The translations under genes were made by a program, and so were the position numbers. The notes under the pieces are model-generated. The model had not been told where the DNA came from. It worked only from the letters and a program-made list of their open reading frames with translations, and did not search any database. From Rhynchosporium graminicola (lineage: Eukaryota > Ascomycota > Leotiomycetes > Helotiales > Ploettnerulaceae), in the NCBI GenBank assembly GCA_900074885.1, contig FJUW01000003.1:186001-250000 (forward strand): 64,000 nucleotides of DNA, read 5' to 3'. This document shows positions 12,201 to 23,478 of this stretch, piece by piece (the stretch's first letter is position 1; every line of letters begins with the position of its first letter).

Positions 12201-13390
12201 GAATATAAACCCAAGTAGATAGTGTCTGAGCACATACGACCACAGACTGGTGAGAATTGGGCATCCCGTCCGCTCTGCCATACACAAGCACCAGATCGGC
12301 AGATTAGTAGTTGGGTGGGTGACCACCAGCGAACACCTGCTGTTGTATGTCTTTTGTTTTCGCCTTTGGCCGCCTCAACCCAGCATTCTCTTTACTGGGA
12401 AAGAAACGTCTCAACGGAAGAATACAAACTGTTGTAATCTTCGTAATGATTAAAGTTCCTTTTTGCTTTTTGGAAGTTCGTCCCTCCCAACCTGTAAATT
12501 CAAACTCTGACGGTAAATTAGACAGATAATCATTATCTGTAAGGGCTTATTCGGCCACTTCCTGGGGAGAAGACTCCGAACTACGGACGGTTTCTTTGCA
12601 AGTGCAGAAATGACTTGTCGACATTAATAGTGGTGGCCTATCATGAGCCTGTCATGAGGAGCTTTCTCGGAAACTCCAGGTCTTGGCGTCATCCATGCCA
12701 CTTCTGTCAGGTATCAGCGGCGACATTTCTTTTTTGCAAAATTATATTCATCATGTATAGACAGTCTATTAATGAGTTATGAAAATCTTAACCGGTGGTT
12801 CATTTGTGGGTGGTTTTTCCATTGCGCGTATAGCGGGCGATCCGTAGAGAAGATGAAATTTTCGTTCGATCGTACTTATCGAGGAGCACGTTCTGATTGG
12901 GGCCCTGGATTGGCTTTTAACTCCATAATTATACAGCTTGATTCCTGACTGATGCTCTTCCGCCAATTGATTATATGTACACATATGCAAAATAACTCTT
13001 TTGATAAAGCTCAAAATAGACTTCGCTTTTGTTGACAGCGTAAGCGAGGTTTCAGGGGATTGGATCCATGCCGTCTTGGCGTGGAGACCAGGTCAAAGTT
13101 CATGAACAGATTTCCTCCTCTTGCAGATCCGCTTTTGTTTACTTTGCTCCATGCCCATAAATGAAGGCGCGCAGCACCATTTCTTCTCGTCCTGCTGGGT
13201 GACAGGCGAAGGGTTGATCGTTGACTAGTCGGATTTTCGCACGGGAGACAAGTTCGAGGAGTTTCCACACCTCAAATTCTCGATCCTTTCATCAACAAGG
13301 CTATCTAATCATCATGATGCGAACCGCTCCAAACCTGGGAGAATTTTACATGTCCTTGGGGATGCCCACAACAAGAAATCCCGATTCGGC
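9291..13390. other. 4.1-kb intergenic region with no convincing gene
   Basis: Several 60-140 codon frames exist on both strands (for example 11625-12047, plus) but none shows a recognisable domain, a consistent splice pattern or a signal peptide. Low-complexity CCGATG repeats at about 11638-11656 and TTCTTC/CCTCTT tracts near 10970-11030 explain some of them. The region may hold non-coding transcripts or gene relics I cannot identify. Confidence 0.35.
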
Positions 13391-13394
13391 ACCC

Positions 13395-15242
13395 TGACAG
13401 CGACTTCTCATCATCTACAAGATGAGCTCATCGCAGGAAGACTCAAAAGCACCGGGTGAGTACCACAAAGCCATATGTATCCACAATAGATATCTTAAGA
13501 CAGTTTACATCCTTGCTCCCGGTGCGATGAAGCGAGCTCTGGAGATAGATTTGAAAAGAGCCAATGAAACTTACCTCGGCCTTTTGCACGGATTCCCAGC
13601 CCTCGTCAAGGTACCTGAATTTGAAAGCAGTACATTCACTGGATTTTAGGAAAACATCCTGATCAGTCGTAATATGGGAACGACACAATTGGGGGAGCTC
13701 TAGCACTTGAAGGTGCCGATTAAATCTGGAACGCGAGAGTGATAGATCTGGTAAGCACTTCTCGTGTCTATTTCTTCTTGACGAGAGAAGATGCTCATCG
13801 TAAAATCTAGCTGTGTGAGGCAGTTGCCATTATCTTCGGGGAACCAACAGTGTCTGCAAGTTTTCTTGGAACTCACCGGATTACGCACACCAATTTTATA
13901 CAGGAGATGGTCAATCGCAACTTAAGCATACTTTACAATATGTACCGGTCATTTCCTCTGGCTATAAAACGTTCCTGATTCTGACATCTTCGCTGAGCAG
14001 GGGAGTCGGTTTGCACGACAGCTGGCCTTCAGTTGCTGGGCAATGTGTCAGTGCTTATGTTCGAGGAGGGTTTGATCCTACAGATGGAACTCGTGGACAC
14101 AGTGTAAGTCAGATATAGGCTGCATTTTTGAGTGCTTATCAAACTTTAGAGCTACGCTGGTTCATCCTCTGTCTCGGCTGTTGCGGTGAGTGCTGGTTTT
14201 GCTCCGATTGCACTAGGCACAGAAACCAATGGATCTCAGAGTACCCCAGCGCTTAGAGCTGCTCTCTACTCATTGAAGCCCACTTTAGGTCTCATTCCTG
14301 GGGACGGAGTACTTCCGATCAGCCATCAGTTTAACACAGTCGACGAATTGGCTAAAGACACAAAGTATATTGCCGACTTCTTGTCTGTTTTGATCGATTT
14401 CAGGAATTTGCCGAGAGATGGCTACGCATCTGCTGTGGGGAACGTTGATAGCTGGAAAGACATCAAGATTTGAACCCTCGATCCGAAGATATGGAGATAT
14501 TCTGACTATTTGGTCAAGCCAGTAGTTGAGGCTACTACTGAGATAGTAAGTACCATTCATTTATGTTGCATTATGCATTTTGACTGCATACATAGACCAC
14601 GAAGACGCAGGAAGCCCACGATCTGATCAACTCGCTTGCCAAAATACATCATTCTGATATTACACTCCGCTCGGTAGACGACTTTGTGATTAAGGAGAGA
14701 ACGTGATCAGCGAAGCACTGAGTAAGATCCCTCTATTCTTCTTTGCTACAGTCTCTGATATTCGCAGTCACGATCTTCGAAAGTGATCTGAACAGATACC
14801 TTGGAACATTTGAAAACTGCCAAATATCGTCTCTGGAAGAATTTGTAGAGTGGAACTTCGTGCATGCAGATAAAGCTCTTCCCCCAGGTCGAACAGAACG
14901 ACAATATCAAAACAGGTGGTGAAAGCCTTGAAGATACCTTCAGCAAATACGGTATTGACATCATCACTGGGCCAGGAGACTGCTTTCTAAGTCAGTACTC
15001 AGCTGATCTAGGTATGTTCAGCGATGATTTCATCATGTCGCTGCACTTGCTGAGATAATTAGGCTGCGCCCCTGCGATAGTACCGTTAGATTGTGTGGAT
15101 TACAATGGAAGAGCCATTGGACTGATGGCGATTGCAAGGCCTTTTCAGGAATCTTCGTTGCTGAAATTATTGTGCGCTTATGAGGCTTTCTTCCACGGCG
15201 TTTTTGGACACCGTCAATACTTGAATGTTCCCAACCAGTGCT
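13395..15242 (+). pseudogene. amidase-signature family hydrolase, degenerate
   Basis: Translated pieces in several frames align in order with a fungal amidase (amide to acid plus ammonia, Ser-cisSer-Lys catalysis). They are a DELIAGRLKST start block, LHGFPALVK containing the catalytic-Lys region (about 13585-13610), and AYVRGGFDPTDGTRGHS near 14065. The glycine/serine loop lies at about 14162-14190, then ALGTETNGS and ALYSLKPTLGLIPGDG. Late blocks are WRYSDYLVKPVVEATTE, GTFENCQISSLEEFVEWN, and PLDCVDYNGRAIGLMAIARP near 15090-15150. Decay is evident. A frame change lies just after 13437, with stops at 13647-13649 and 14471-14473. The serine loop reads SSSVSAVAV where the family has Gly at the fourth position. 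Further stops follow in the last third. Former introns are still visible as gaps between blocks. Confidence 0.8.
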
Positions 15243-15695
15243 AGCACTATGTGAGTAGCAATGGTACCTGTGTGGAGCTTCTGGGTTCGATACGACCAAC
15301 TGATGTCCGACCTGAATCTGCACAGCACTACATATATGTCGGGCATCTACAACTACGCAGTACTGAGGAATTGCTACTATCGATCACTTTGGTTGATATC
15401 GATGAATTGTTATATGTGGCATAATTTCACAAAAGTTAGCAATCTCAGGAATACAAGGCTGGACCAGTCGTTGCCAATTTCTGTGTGGCGGCAGAGTAGA
15501 GATCCCAGAGAATCTGTGGGACACCGTGGTCAATTCATTCCCACGCATAGATAAGGCTGTTATAAGCCGTTGTGATTGTGGAATTTAAATGCATCACATA
15601 TACCACGGGTGACTGGGCGAGGTCGGCGCTCTTGGGAAAATTTTCTGAAATGTAAACAACCCAACTAGAACACAACTCACCACTCCCACCACAAC

Positions 15696-15720
15696 AATTT
15701 CTGCTACTCCAGCAGAAATT
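15696..15720. repeat. perfect 10-bp hairpin
   Basis: AATTTCTGCT, loop ACTCC, AGCAGAAATT; every base of the stem pairs. Its role is unknown. Confidence 0.75.
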
Positions 15721-15732
15721 TTTCACGCTCCA

Positions 15733-15750
15733 GCTGCAGCTAGCTGCAGC
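15733..15750. repeat. 18-bp perfect palindrome
   Basis: GCTGCAGCTAGCTGCAGC equals its own reverse complement. It lies about 65 bp before the putative ATG at 15815 and could be a protein-binding dyad. Confidence 0.75.
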
Positions 15751-15814
15751 AGATACTAAACTGCTGTCAAGATTACCTCAAAGAACCATTCCTGTGATAC
15801 CATTTACAATTACG

Positions 15815-17313
15815 ATGTGGAGTTACGTGCGGCGCTCACTCAACCCTGCTAATCCTCAGGTTACCGCTACTACTGCTGATCTCGCTGCGCCCTTACCTCT
15901 TGTGATGGAAGGCGAAACTCCTCCTGCAATTGCTGTGCAAAGTCCAGGTGTGTTTGCTGACCGCCCCTCGGACTCGTCAACCAAGACTGTCACCTGTAGG
16001 TCTAGCTTACTACGAATTAGATATGCCAGACTGCTGATGAATTTTTAGCCAATCGCACAGCCTTGGACTTGAGTACAGACTCAGATGACACCAGTTCCGA
16101 CCCTGTTGCGACAATAGCTGCGGCTGCTGAACTTACACCAGTTTCTGTACCAGAGGCTGCCATCGAAGACTTGACTCAGGATCAAGCTGATCTCACTCGA
16201 CTGCCAGCTGATTCAAGCAAAATTGCGGTCCTGCTGCCTCCTTTTTTCGACCATTGAAAGTGATGAAAAACCTCCTGCGGCGGCGACTCCGGGACTTGAC
16301 CTCGAACCACGATCTGTGGCCAAGCCAGACGAGTCAAACCGTTCTACTATTGATATCGATACCCTTTTTGCTGCTCCGACTCAGGTGCGGGATAACCCAG
16401 CTAGGCAATCGTTGGTCAATTGTGCCGATGAGATTATGACGATGCTGAGGAAGAAGTTCCTTTGTGCCTGCGAGAGGCAATTGAGCTCGGTGTTGGAATA
16501 GATCTGGAAGTGTCTAGACCATGCACAGATGATATCAAAGGAACTGCTGAGGTTCCCGATGATTCTTGGATTCGATCCAAAAGACTATGCGTCAATGCTT
16601 ATCCATATCTGGATTGTAGCAAGCGGCGAGCGGAGTATCCGAGTCCGACGTGCAACCCCTCGGATATTGAGACGTGCATACTTGATTTACCTTGAGATAA
16701 CTAGTGAGGATTGGGGGAAGATGTCACCAGAACTGGCCCAGTTCAAAGCAGAGAGAGCCTGTTGGAAAAGATACAGTAAGCTCCCCTCATAATTTTACTG
16801 ACAACGACACTCTGATACTCGATCAGCAGATGATATAGTATGCGATTCGTTCCCTGGTAGTCCACCAGGAATGAATCTTCCTGTGACCATCAGCCACATA
16901 TATTGCCCTTTGACTGTGGTCGTTGTCGTTCCTTCCTTCACGAGGCATGCACGGAACCTCCCCAAGAAAACAATGATGCCGATGCTGGGCAACATGGTAT
17001 CACTCCAGCTGATAGTGCGCATGAGCCAGCTGTACAGGATCTAGCTGCACAGGATGCTGTAGTGGAAGATGCCGCTGTGCAAGGTGCCGTTGTGCAAGAC
17101 CCAGTCGTGCAAGAGCACGTTTTGCGACAACCAGCTGTACATGACCTATTTCTTGAGCAGTGGATAGATGAGTCTATATGGTTTACGCCGCAGGTGATTG
17201 CGGTGAAGTGCGGATTATGCGAATCGGAGCAGCATATCCGACACTATTGTCCCGGGGCGCGTCAAAATCCGGTGTGGGACAACTGGTTAAGGTCCCTGTT
17301 GAGCATACTCTGA
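15815..17313 (+). pseudogene. frameshifted Ala/Val/Gln-rich hypothetical coding region with Cys/His motifs
   Basis: Coding-like sequence runs through successive frames. An ATG at 15815 opens a frame that splices cleanly over a GT-AG intron at 15996-16048 into a Thr/Asp/Ala-rich stretch ending at 16258. A T6 run near 16241 then separates it from the continuing frame (IESDEKPPAAATPG, to 16501). The frame changes again near 16445 and near 16640. The last piece (16903-17313) has a CGRCRSFLHEACTEP Cys/His cluster, a tandem AVQD/VVQDP-type degenerate repeat (about 17030-17130) and a second cluster, CGLCESEQHIRHYC. These could be zinc-binding knuckles. The pattern fits a decayed gene, or one with undetected introns plus sequencing errors. 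I do not recognise the family. Confidence 0.4.
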
Positions 17314-17454
17314 TGAGTTAAAATACTTGTTTCTGTTGAGCAAGTCTCTAGTTTGACTTCTGTTGAAGTAAGTCTCTGTTGAGCTGCCCTATTCGATGCT
17401 TCTGATAAAGCTTGGACTCTGATGAGCCTCCAAAGGGAAATGTCTCTGTTGAGC
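17294..17454 (+). repeat. cluster of CTCTGTTGAG(C)-type motifs, forward
   Basis: Eight related copies are readable at about 17294, 17308, 17331, 17358, 17374, 17399, 17417 and 17444 (variants CTCTGATGAG, TTCTGTTGAA). The same motif occurs in the opposite orientation at 21297-21381, as subterminal repeats of a DNA transposon would. Confidence 0.6.
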
Positions 17455-17459
17455 AAAAA

Positions 17460-18060
17460 CTTCATATTTGTATTTATATCTGTATTTATAGATATCAATA
17501 AATATCTTCCCTTACTTCTATATTAATAACTACCTCTTCCTATAAACTACACTGACTTACGAATATCTCTAACTACCTATATATCGTACGCCTAATACTT
17601 GATAGGCTGAGTAGATTTATAATAGCAGTTATTTTTACTAAGCTATAACGAATACCCTAAAGGCTATAGGCTTTTATTATTCTTATCTGATACTAATCGT
17701 CTTTTTTACTTTCTGTAGTAGATATAGTACAGATAGTCCTGATATTGCTTTACTAAAGAAAACCCTAGGTCCTACTAGGAAGCTTATTATCCTCAATTAG
17801 ATTTACTAACCGTGATAATTCTTAATACTCTCTGTAGTAAGTTTAAGTGTCGATTCACTATTATTCACCAGGTTCTTCGGATACTAATTGTTATAGGGAA
17901 GCTTTAGTCTCCTATCTATTTAGTCCTTAGTGACTTATTTATCTAGATAGCCTCTAAAGTTATCCAATAGAGCATCCTTCTGCTAGGTATCCCGGCTCTA
18001 TCCTTAGTCATCTTCGCCCTCGAAAGTCATCTTCAATAACCCGGAGCTAGTCTAATATCG
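17460..18060. repeat. AT-rich RIP-like repeat relic
   Basis: Composition changes abruptly to TA-rich sequence with CTA/TAG/TAT excess, closely resembling the decayed transposon block at 44-64 kb. No domain can be read. It is probably a RIP-mutated transposon fragment of unknown family. Confidence 0.5.
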
Positions 18061-19363
18061 AAGAGCGATAACCTTGAAGTTGTGCCCTGTTGGCCCTGAA
18101 TCGTTATCGTGATCCTGAATTTCAAAGGATCCGGCCAGGTCCGAGGGCAAGTGTTTCTTAGGTGATCTCGAAGGCTCTCCCTTTATCCAGTATAAGGCTC
18201 GCGGCTGCGACTCTCACATACTAGTACAGGTACTCGCTATGGCTTTCGGGAGCATGATCATACCCTATATAGGGAGACTTCGAACTTGAGTGATTCCTGG
18301 AACATTTCACGGGATAATAATCATCGAATGCCGCGAACCTAGGTAAATGGAGGAGTCAGTGACAGTCATACTATTCACGTCTCAGGAATATCCTGGGATA
18401 CTAAGAAGAGAAGGGTAATTTACACAGAAGATTTTCCTTGAGCTTGATTAGGGAAAGGATAGTAATGTTATTGAATTATCTTGCCACATTCGAAGGAGAA
18501 AACTTTGGCTCGCTCAGTACTTGCATTTGTTCGGGTTTTGGGGTTTTTGGATATACTTATCGCTATCGCGATTTATTCGATGCCTAATTTAGGTGGCATC
18601 CGACGAGGCAATATCAGGCTCTGTCATAGAGTATGCATTGGTGATGCCGTCCCTCAAGAAGAGTTCGAAGCCATTCCTTCGATTGCTCCTGGTCGCAACA
18701 ATTCGCCAAGAGCTCGATGGTACTTGTTTCAGCTGCATGGCAATATAGTCTGGCTATGTCAGGAAGTATTCTCATGACTTTGATGGAACACAAATCCTGC
18801 TAAGCCCAATACAACCTCGCCATACTTTTTGCACAGCACGAATTCTGGAAGTCCGTCAAGCCAGGGCTCCGCGAATATTCATTTGGCAGAAACAGGTTGA
18901 ACAACGCCGCTTTCTTTTCCTTTTCCCGCGACTCCCCCATCGATAGCTGAATGTCCATATTTTCCAAAAAAAAAACCCCCCCCAAAAAAACCCCGCGATC
19001 TGGGCTTTCATGATCGGCTATGTTGCGTTGGCAAGCACGATCTGTTGCCGAAGTGGACGAGGGAATTGAACAATTTTGTCATCAGAATCGTCCACAATTC
19101 GTGATAAAGAACAGATGAAGGAAATTCGACATGCTCACAGATGACAGATGACAATAATTCATGATCTAACATGAGAATAAGATGGCCATGCTCGCAAATG
19201 TTTTGCTAGCAAGACTACAAAGACCCGTTCGCAAAGGAATCTATACCAAATGTCTACTTGTAAACCTTTCGCATAGACGAGCAGTACAACTTGCCCAAGG
19301 GTATATGGTGCTAGTAGTTCGGAGTCTCCAACTACCGCATAGCCACCATCATTCCCACAATAT
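18061..19363. other. intergenic region
   Basis: There is no supported gene. An open frame at 18481-18777 has no family match that I can see. A run of A9-C8-A7-C4 near 18965-18998 is unusual homopolymer sequence. Confidence 0.35.
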
Positions 19364-20701
19364 TCACGATCGCCGAGATTTCCACGGCTCAGGATCGAAA
19401 CGATACTTGCTATCAGCCTTGTGCAAGCTACTATAGCCAAAGGTTCCGCATATTCCACCACCATTGTGACCATTTTCACGATTCTCGGGGATGTCACAGC
19501 TCACAAATGCGTCAGGAACAACTTTGCTCACTGGATTACCAGGACGATCAATCGGAGGGACGTTAGCAGGAGGACCTGTGACCGAATACTGTTCATGGTA
19601 TCCTACGATGTCAACAGCAGCGCCAGTGAAACTGGACCAGGTCCATAGAAAGCTGAAGCACTGACGAAATGTTTCCCAGCGTCCTTCATCCGAATTGAGT
19701 GTAAGAGCATCTCCATCGTTGAAACATTCCAGCCAAATGGCCAGGGTTCTGGCAGAGCCAAGCCAATGATGCATGATCTTCGCACCAATGTACTTTCGTT
19801 GGATGGCAAGGAGGTTCGACCATCGGTGACGTAGGAATGGAATATGGCAACCATGAGCCGAAGTGAACATGATGGACTTTGGCAGATTCTCAGGTTGGAT
19901 CCATCCCCACTATACGTAATAAGGGTCAGCAATTTCATCTCCAACGATGGATTATCTTGAACACAGAATTAAACGTGTCTCAAGAGACTATTGAGACATT
20001 GGGACAGTAGGAGAATATTCTTCCCCTGTACGTACCATCGACACATGGTTTGGACCTTTGACTTCGAGAACTTCTACGAATGAGAGAAATCGGGAATGTA
20101 GGAGTATCTTGTTGGACTTGTGGCAATTGCTGTGATTCTTGTGGGTGTTGGTGCATCTGTGAATCTAATTGCAGTTGCTCATTTTCGATCCTATATTTGT
20201 GGCTTTTCGCTCTTCTACCCGCGGAAAACAGGCCCCAGGAAAAATTTGTTCAGGCTTATCATCTATCATAGAATTCTAGTTACAATGTCATGAAAAGGGG
20301 TTGTGATTTAGAGATACTCTCCCAAGCCAGGCGGTCAATTCGGCAACGCTTCTCGCAGGCTGGAGCAGTGCGGAAGTGGACATCTCCGACCAAGGTTGCA
20401 TGACATTCTACCAGCTGATCCAAGATCGTATTGACCATGACCGTAGAATTGCCCTTCCCAATACTCCATGGATTGTCGACCTTTTAACGTTACTGAGCCA
20501 AGCAGGAACGATCGAATCGTACACATAGCCGCGTGGTACTGCAGCAGAGGGAGAGGCTGGCTGCTCAATGGGCGTGATATGCACAGGATCTTTGCGGTCT
20601 TCCATTTTTGGGTAGATATCGAAGTTTGGTGATTGATATTGACGAGAAGTGATGTGAAGAAAAAGAAGAAGAAATAGAAGGAACGGGAAATAGGAGACCA
20701 T
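19364..20701 (-). CDS. hypothetical multi-exon protein, possibly secreted; model uncertain
   Basis: Reading the minus strand, a first exon begins at 20701 with a very hydrophobic MVSYFPFLLFLLLFLH segment, a possible signal peptide, then a GYVYDSIVPAWLSNV stretch. A second coherent frame (KGNSTVMVNTILDQL to ACEKRCRIDRLAWESI) is entered near 20490 by an intron or frameshift. A short exon ending ...VKGPNHVSM can join the terminal frame via a GTACGT donor. That terminal frame (19364-19870) is Cys/Trp/His-rich. The pieces look coding, but I could not make one clean splice model, so it may be partly degraded. I recognise no family. Confidence 0.3.
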
Positions 20702-21866
20702 TGAGTCTTGAAAGTATCTCTATTAAGGTAGGCACGACCCCTAACGCGAGGCTGGGCAACAATCACCGGTGAAGCTCAATCTACCATTCAATGTCATGTA
20801 AAAATCACAGGAAATCATATCGAGCAATATCCCATGCCACGATAGCATCAAGCGACTCTCATCTAGAGAATATTCAAAAGTCGCGAAAGTATACCAAGGC
20901 TTAGGAAAGCTACCTGAAGTCATCGACATATCTCCAGATCCTGGTAAGAGATTAATCCAAGTCACGAACGCGTGAAAAGATTTTATTCGGACCCTGGATT
21001 AGAACTCTGTCTTACTGATACCCAGAATGGAGAAACGACTGCCCAATGCTTTGCTTCTTTACCGATCGCAGTGTCACCATCTCAGACGACCTCAATCACT
21101 TTATCTCGGTAGACACGACTCGATCTCGATACCTCTTTTCCACGCTTCGGATTGATAATGTAGACTTTGAGATTGAATGCAAAGAACACCTTGGTAGTCG
21201 ACCGATTTAGACACTGGCGACGATGCTTGAATACTGGGATTTCAAGCGATGTAATCCACCATCCATCAGAAGGAGCACTTGACATAGTGATGAAGCCTCA
21301 ACAGAGAGCTGTAACTCAGCAGGGTACTGTCCCTTTCAACAGAGAGGACAAATCTCAACACAGTATCTTAACTCAACAGATATGTACGATGCGATGAAGA
21401 AGAAAAACCCAATTTACTCGGTAAAAGAGTGAATAAACCCCTACACTATCTCTATCGCAGAGAGCCTCGTCAAGGGCCGACACCTAACAGTTTGATCAGA
21501 ATTAGTCTAATTATGGGTGATAACCTACAAGAACCACTCTACAGGGTAGGAATTTATTCATGCCAAATACCAAGTACCAATAGACCTCCCTCAGCACCGT
21601 AGCATGGCCGTGGAGCACTGCCAGTAAAGCGACGACTCGATATTAATGTCACAAAAATATTACAGGACATTATCGGAAGTGAAACTCAAAGTCATATAAT
21701 TACTTGACAACTTAACTAGGAGAAACGATACAAATTCCATTCCGCTTCGCCGAATATGAATTTGCCCAGTCTCGGGTGGTACCAGTATAGTGACCTGGCT
21801 TGGTGAACGTCTCCCATTTCAATACGTAAAATGGTAAAAAAAGCCATGAATCCTTCAACCTATACC
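20702..21866. other. intergenic region with inverted CTCTGTTGAG motif cluster
   Basis: No supported gene. The notable content is the motif cluster at 21297-21381, described separately. Confidence 0.35.
21297..21381 (-). repeat. cluster of CTCAACAGAG motifs (reverse of the 17.3-kb cluster)
   Basis: Five copies are readable: CTCAACAGAGAG, CTCAGCAGGG, TTCAACAGAGAG, CTCAACACAG and CTCAACAGAT. Together with 17294-17454 they form two oppositely oriented clusters about 4 kb apart. Confidence 0.55.
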
Positions 21867-23478
21867 TTACAATCCATCGGAAGCGGGTGGCCCTTTGTAG
21901 ACTATACGCAATATTAGAATTACATTACAGAGCAGCGAGAGGGGGCCGAGAGGAAAATTCCAACATACCTTTCCTCGCATGAATAAAATACCACGCCGTA
22001 GCAATCGTCCCAAAACCCACACAAACCACACTAGCATAATTCATACTGACCTGCGTGACAGGCAGGACAGTTGGCATGCTGAACAGCACAACTTCGAACG
22101 CTATCCAAGCCAGTGCAACGACATTCACAACCACGCCAAGGATAGGTCCAACATTCCATTTCGCTTGACTCACTTCCGTTCGACGGTCCCAGAACAGTGA
22201 TAGTGCGATGGGAATTGCATACGAGGCAGCCAGAGCAATGACGCCGACGGACACAAAAGCCGTGAAAGCGCTAGTACTGCCAAGATTGATAAGTCCGAGA
22301 AGCATCTGGACGACCGTGACCAGAATGAGTGAGTAGACAGGCACGCCGAGTTTCTTGTTGACTTTGGCGAATATCTTTGATCCCGGAATAGCGTCATCAC
22401 GAGCAAAGGCCCATGTGCAACGAGATGCCGCGACTGTGATACTAATGGAGCAGAACATAGTGATAGCAAGTACAAGGAGTGTAAGTCCAAGCCCCCCACC
22501 TGGAGAACCCATCACGATATGAAAGATGTAGGGTAGAGCTTGACCGGATGGAGCGCCGAGAATGTCTTCCAGGGGTGGCATGGTGACACAAATGGGGATG
22601 ATGAAGAAGAGACCTGCTAAACCACCGACTGGGACACAGAGCGACAATGCTCTAGGGACTTTTATGGCGGGATCGGAAACTTCTTCTGCCATGCAGCTGA
22701 TCATTCCGATTGCAGAAAAGGTGTAAGCTGCTGGTAGGAGACCCACAAAGAATGTGAAGCCACCCCACCCCGAGAATGAAGTATCGTAGTGTCCAAGAGC
22801 GTAGGAAGCCGAGTGTCGTCCTACGTCAGCCTTGACTGACAGTGCAATCAAGATGATCAGGATAGAGACAGCCGTCCAAGCTGCACAAATGATATCTACC
22901 ATTGGCAAGAACTTATTTCCAAAAGTGCAAATCACGAGAGTGATGATGCAAATCGCGAAGAAGATGAGGAGTAGTTGCCATGCTTTGGGAACGAAGTCAG
23001 GATGGTACATCGATATCGTTGCCGTGATTAAAGAAGCAAATCCAAAGTTGACCGAGAGGGTAATTGACCAGTTTCCAATAAGCCAGATCCATCCGGTGAT
23101 GAATGATAAAATAGTTTTGTTCGATTTGGCAATTTGGAAAGACCAGTAGTATGGGCCAGCTGAAGTGGGGTAACGAGACGCAAGTTCACTCAAGGAGAGA
23201 GCTACACATTCATCGAGAAGCAGAACCATAAGCCATCCAACGAAGATCGAGAGTTGTCCACCGCCATAGATGGCTACTATTAAAGGTCCACCTTCGCCAT
23301 AGGGAATTGCAGCTATAGCAAGTGATTGGAAGAGCAATGTGAACAAAGAGCGATTTCTCTGGAGCTCAGGCTCATATCCCAATGCTGTCAAGCTATCGAG
23401 ATCATGTACCGTTCCAGATTGATCTTGAAGTGAAGGAGTTGGAATGTTCTCGTCGAAAAATCTGGCGTCTTTCTCCAT
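21867..23478 (-). CDS. APC-superfamily permease (choline / GABA / amino-acid transporter type)
   Basis: The protein has about 514 residues with about 12 hydrophobic segments. Family landmarks are the GGPLIVAIYGGG loop after TM1 and the LSELASRYPTSAGPYYW motif of TM2-3. A GMISCMAEEVSDPAIKVPRA block typical of fungal choline/GABA permeases (AA_permease_2) follows. The ATG at 23478 (MEKDARFF) is preferred; codons upstream to 23763 are open but not transporter-like. A 67-bp intron at 21902-21968 (donor GTATGT) is inferred. Splicing replaces an unspliced tail ending at 21925 with HARKVYKGPPASDGL, matching the R..Y.GP ending common in this family. It acts in the plasma membrane as a cation- or proton-coupled uptake system; the substrate cannot be set from sequence alone. 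Confidence 0.85.

Larger units (their letters stand above)
15245..15814. other. spacer with two strong dyad symmetries
   Basis: No gene is seen. It contains a perfect 10-bp stem with a 5-nt loop at 15696-15720 and an 18-bp perfect palindrome at 15733-15750, both upstream of the next coding region. Confidence 0.5.

Noticed and set aside
13422..13649. ATG at 13422 as the start of an intact small protein
   Set aside because: Amidase-like residues continue upstream in another frame (DELIAGRLKST), so this ATG is inside a frameshifted pseudogene.
17294..21381. CRISPR-like array
   Set aside because: Spacings are irregular, the motif is only 10 bp and the organism is a fungus.
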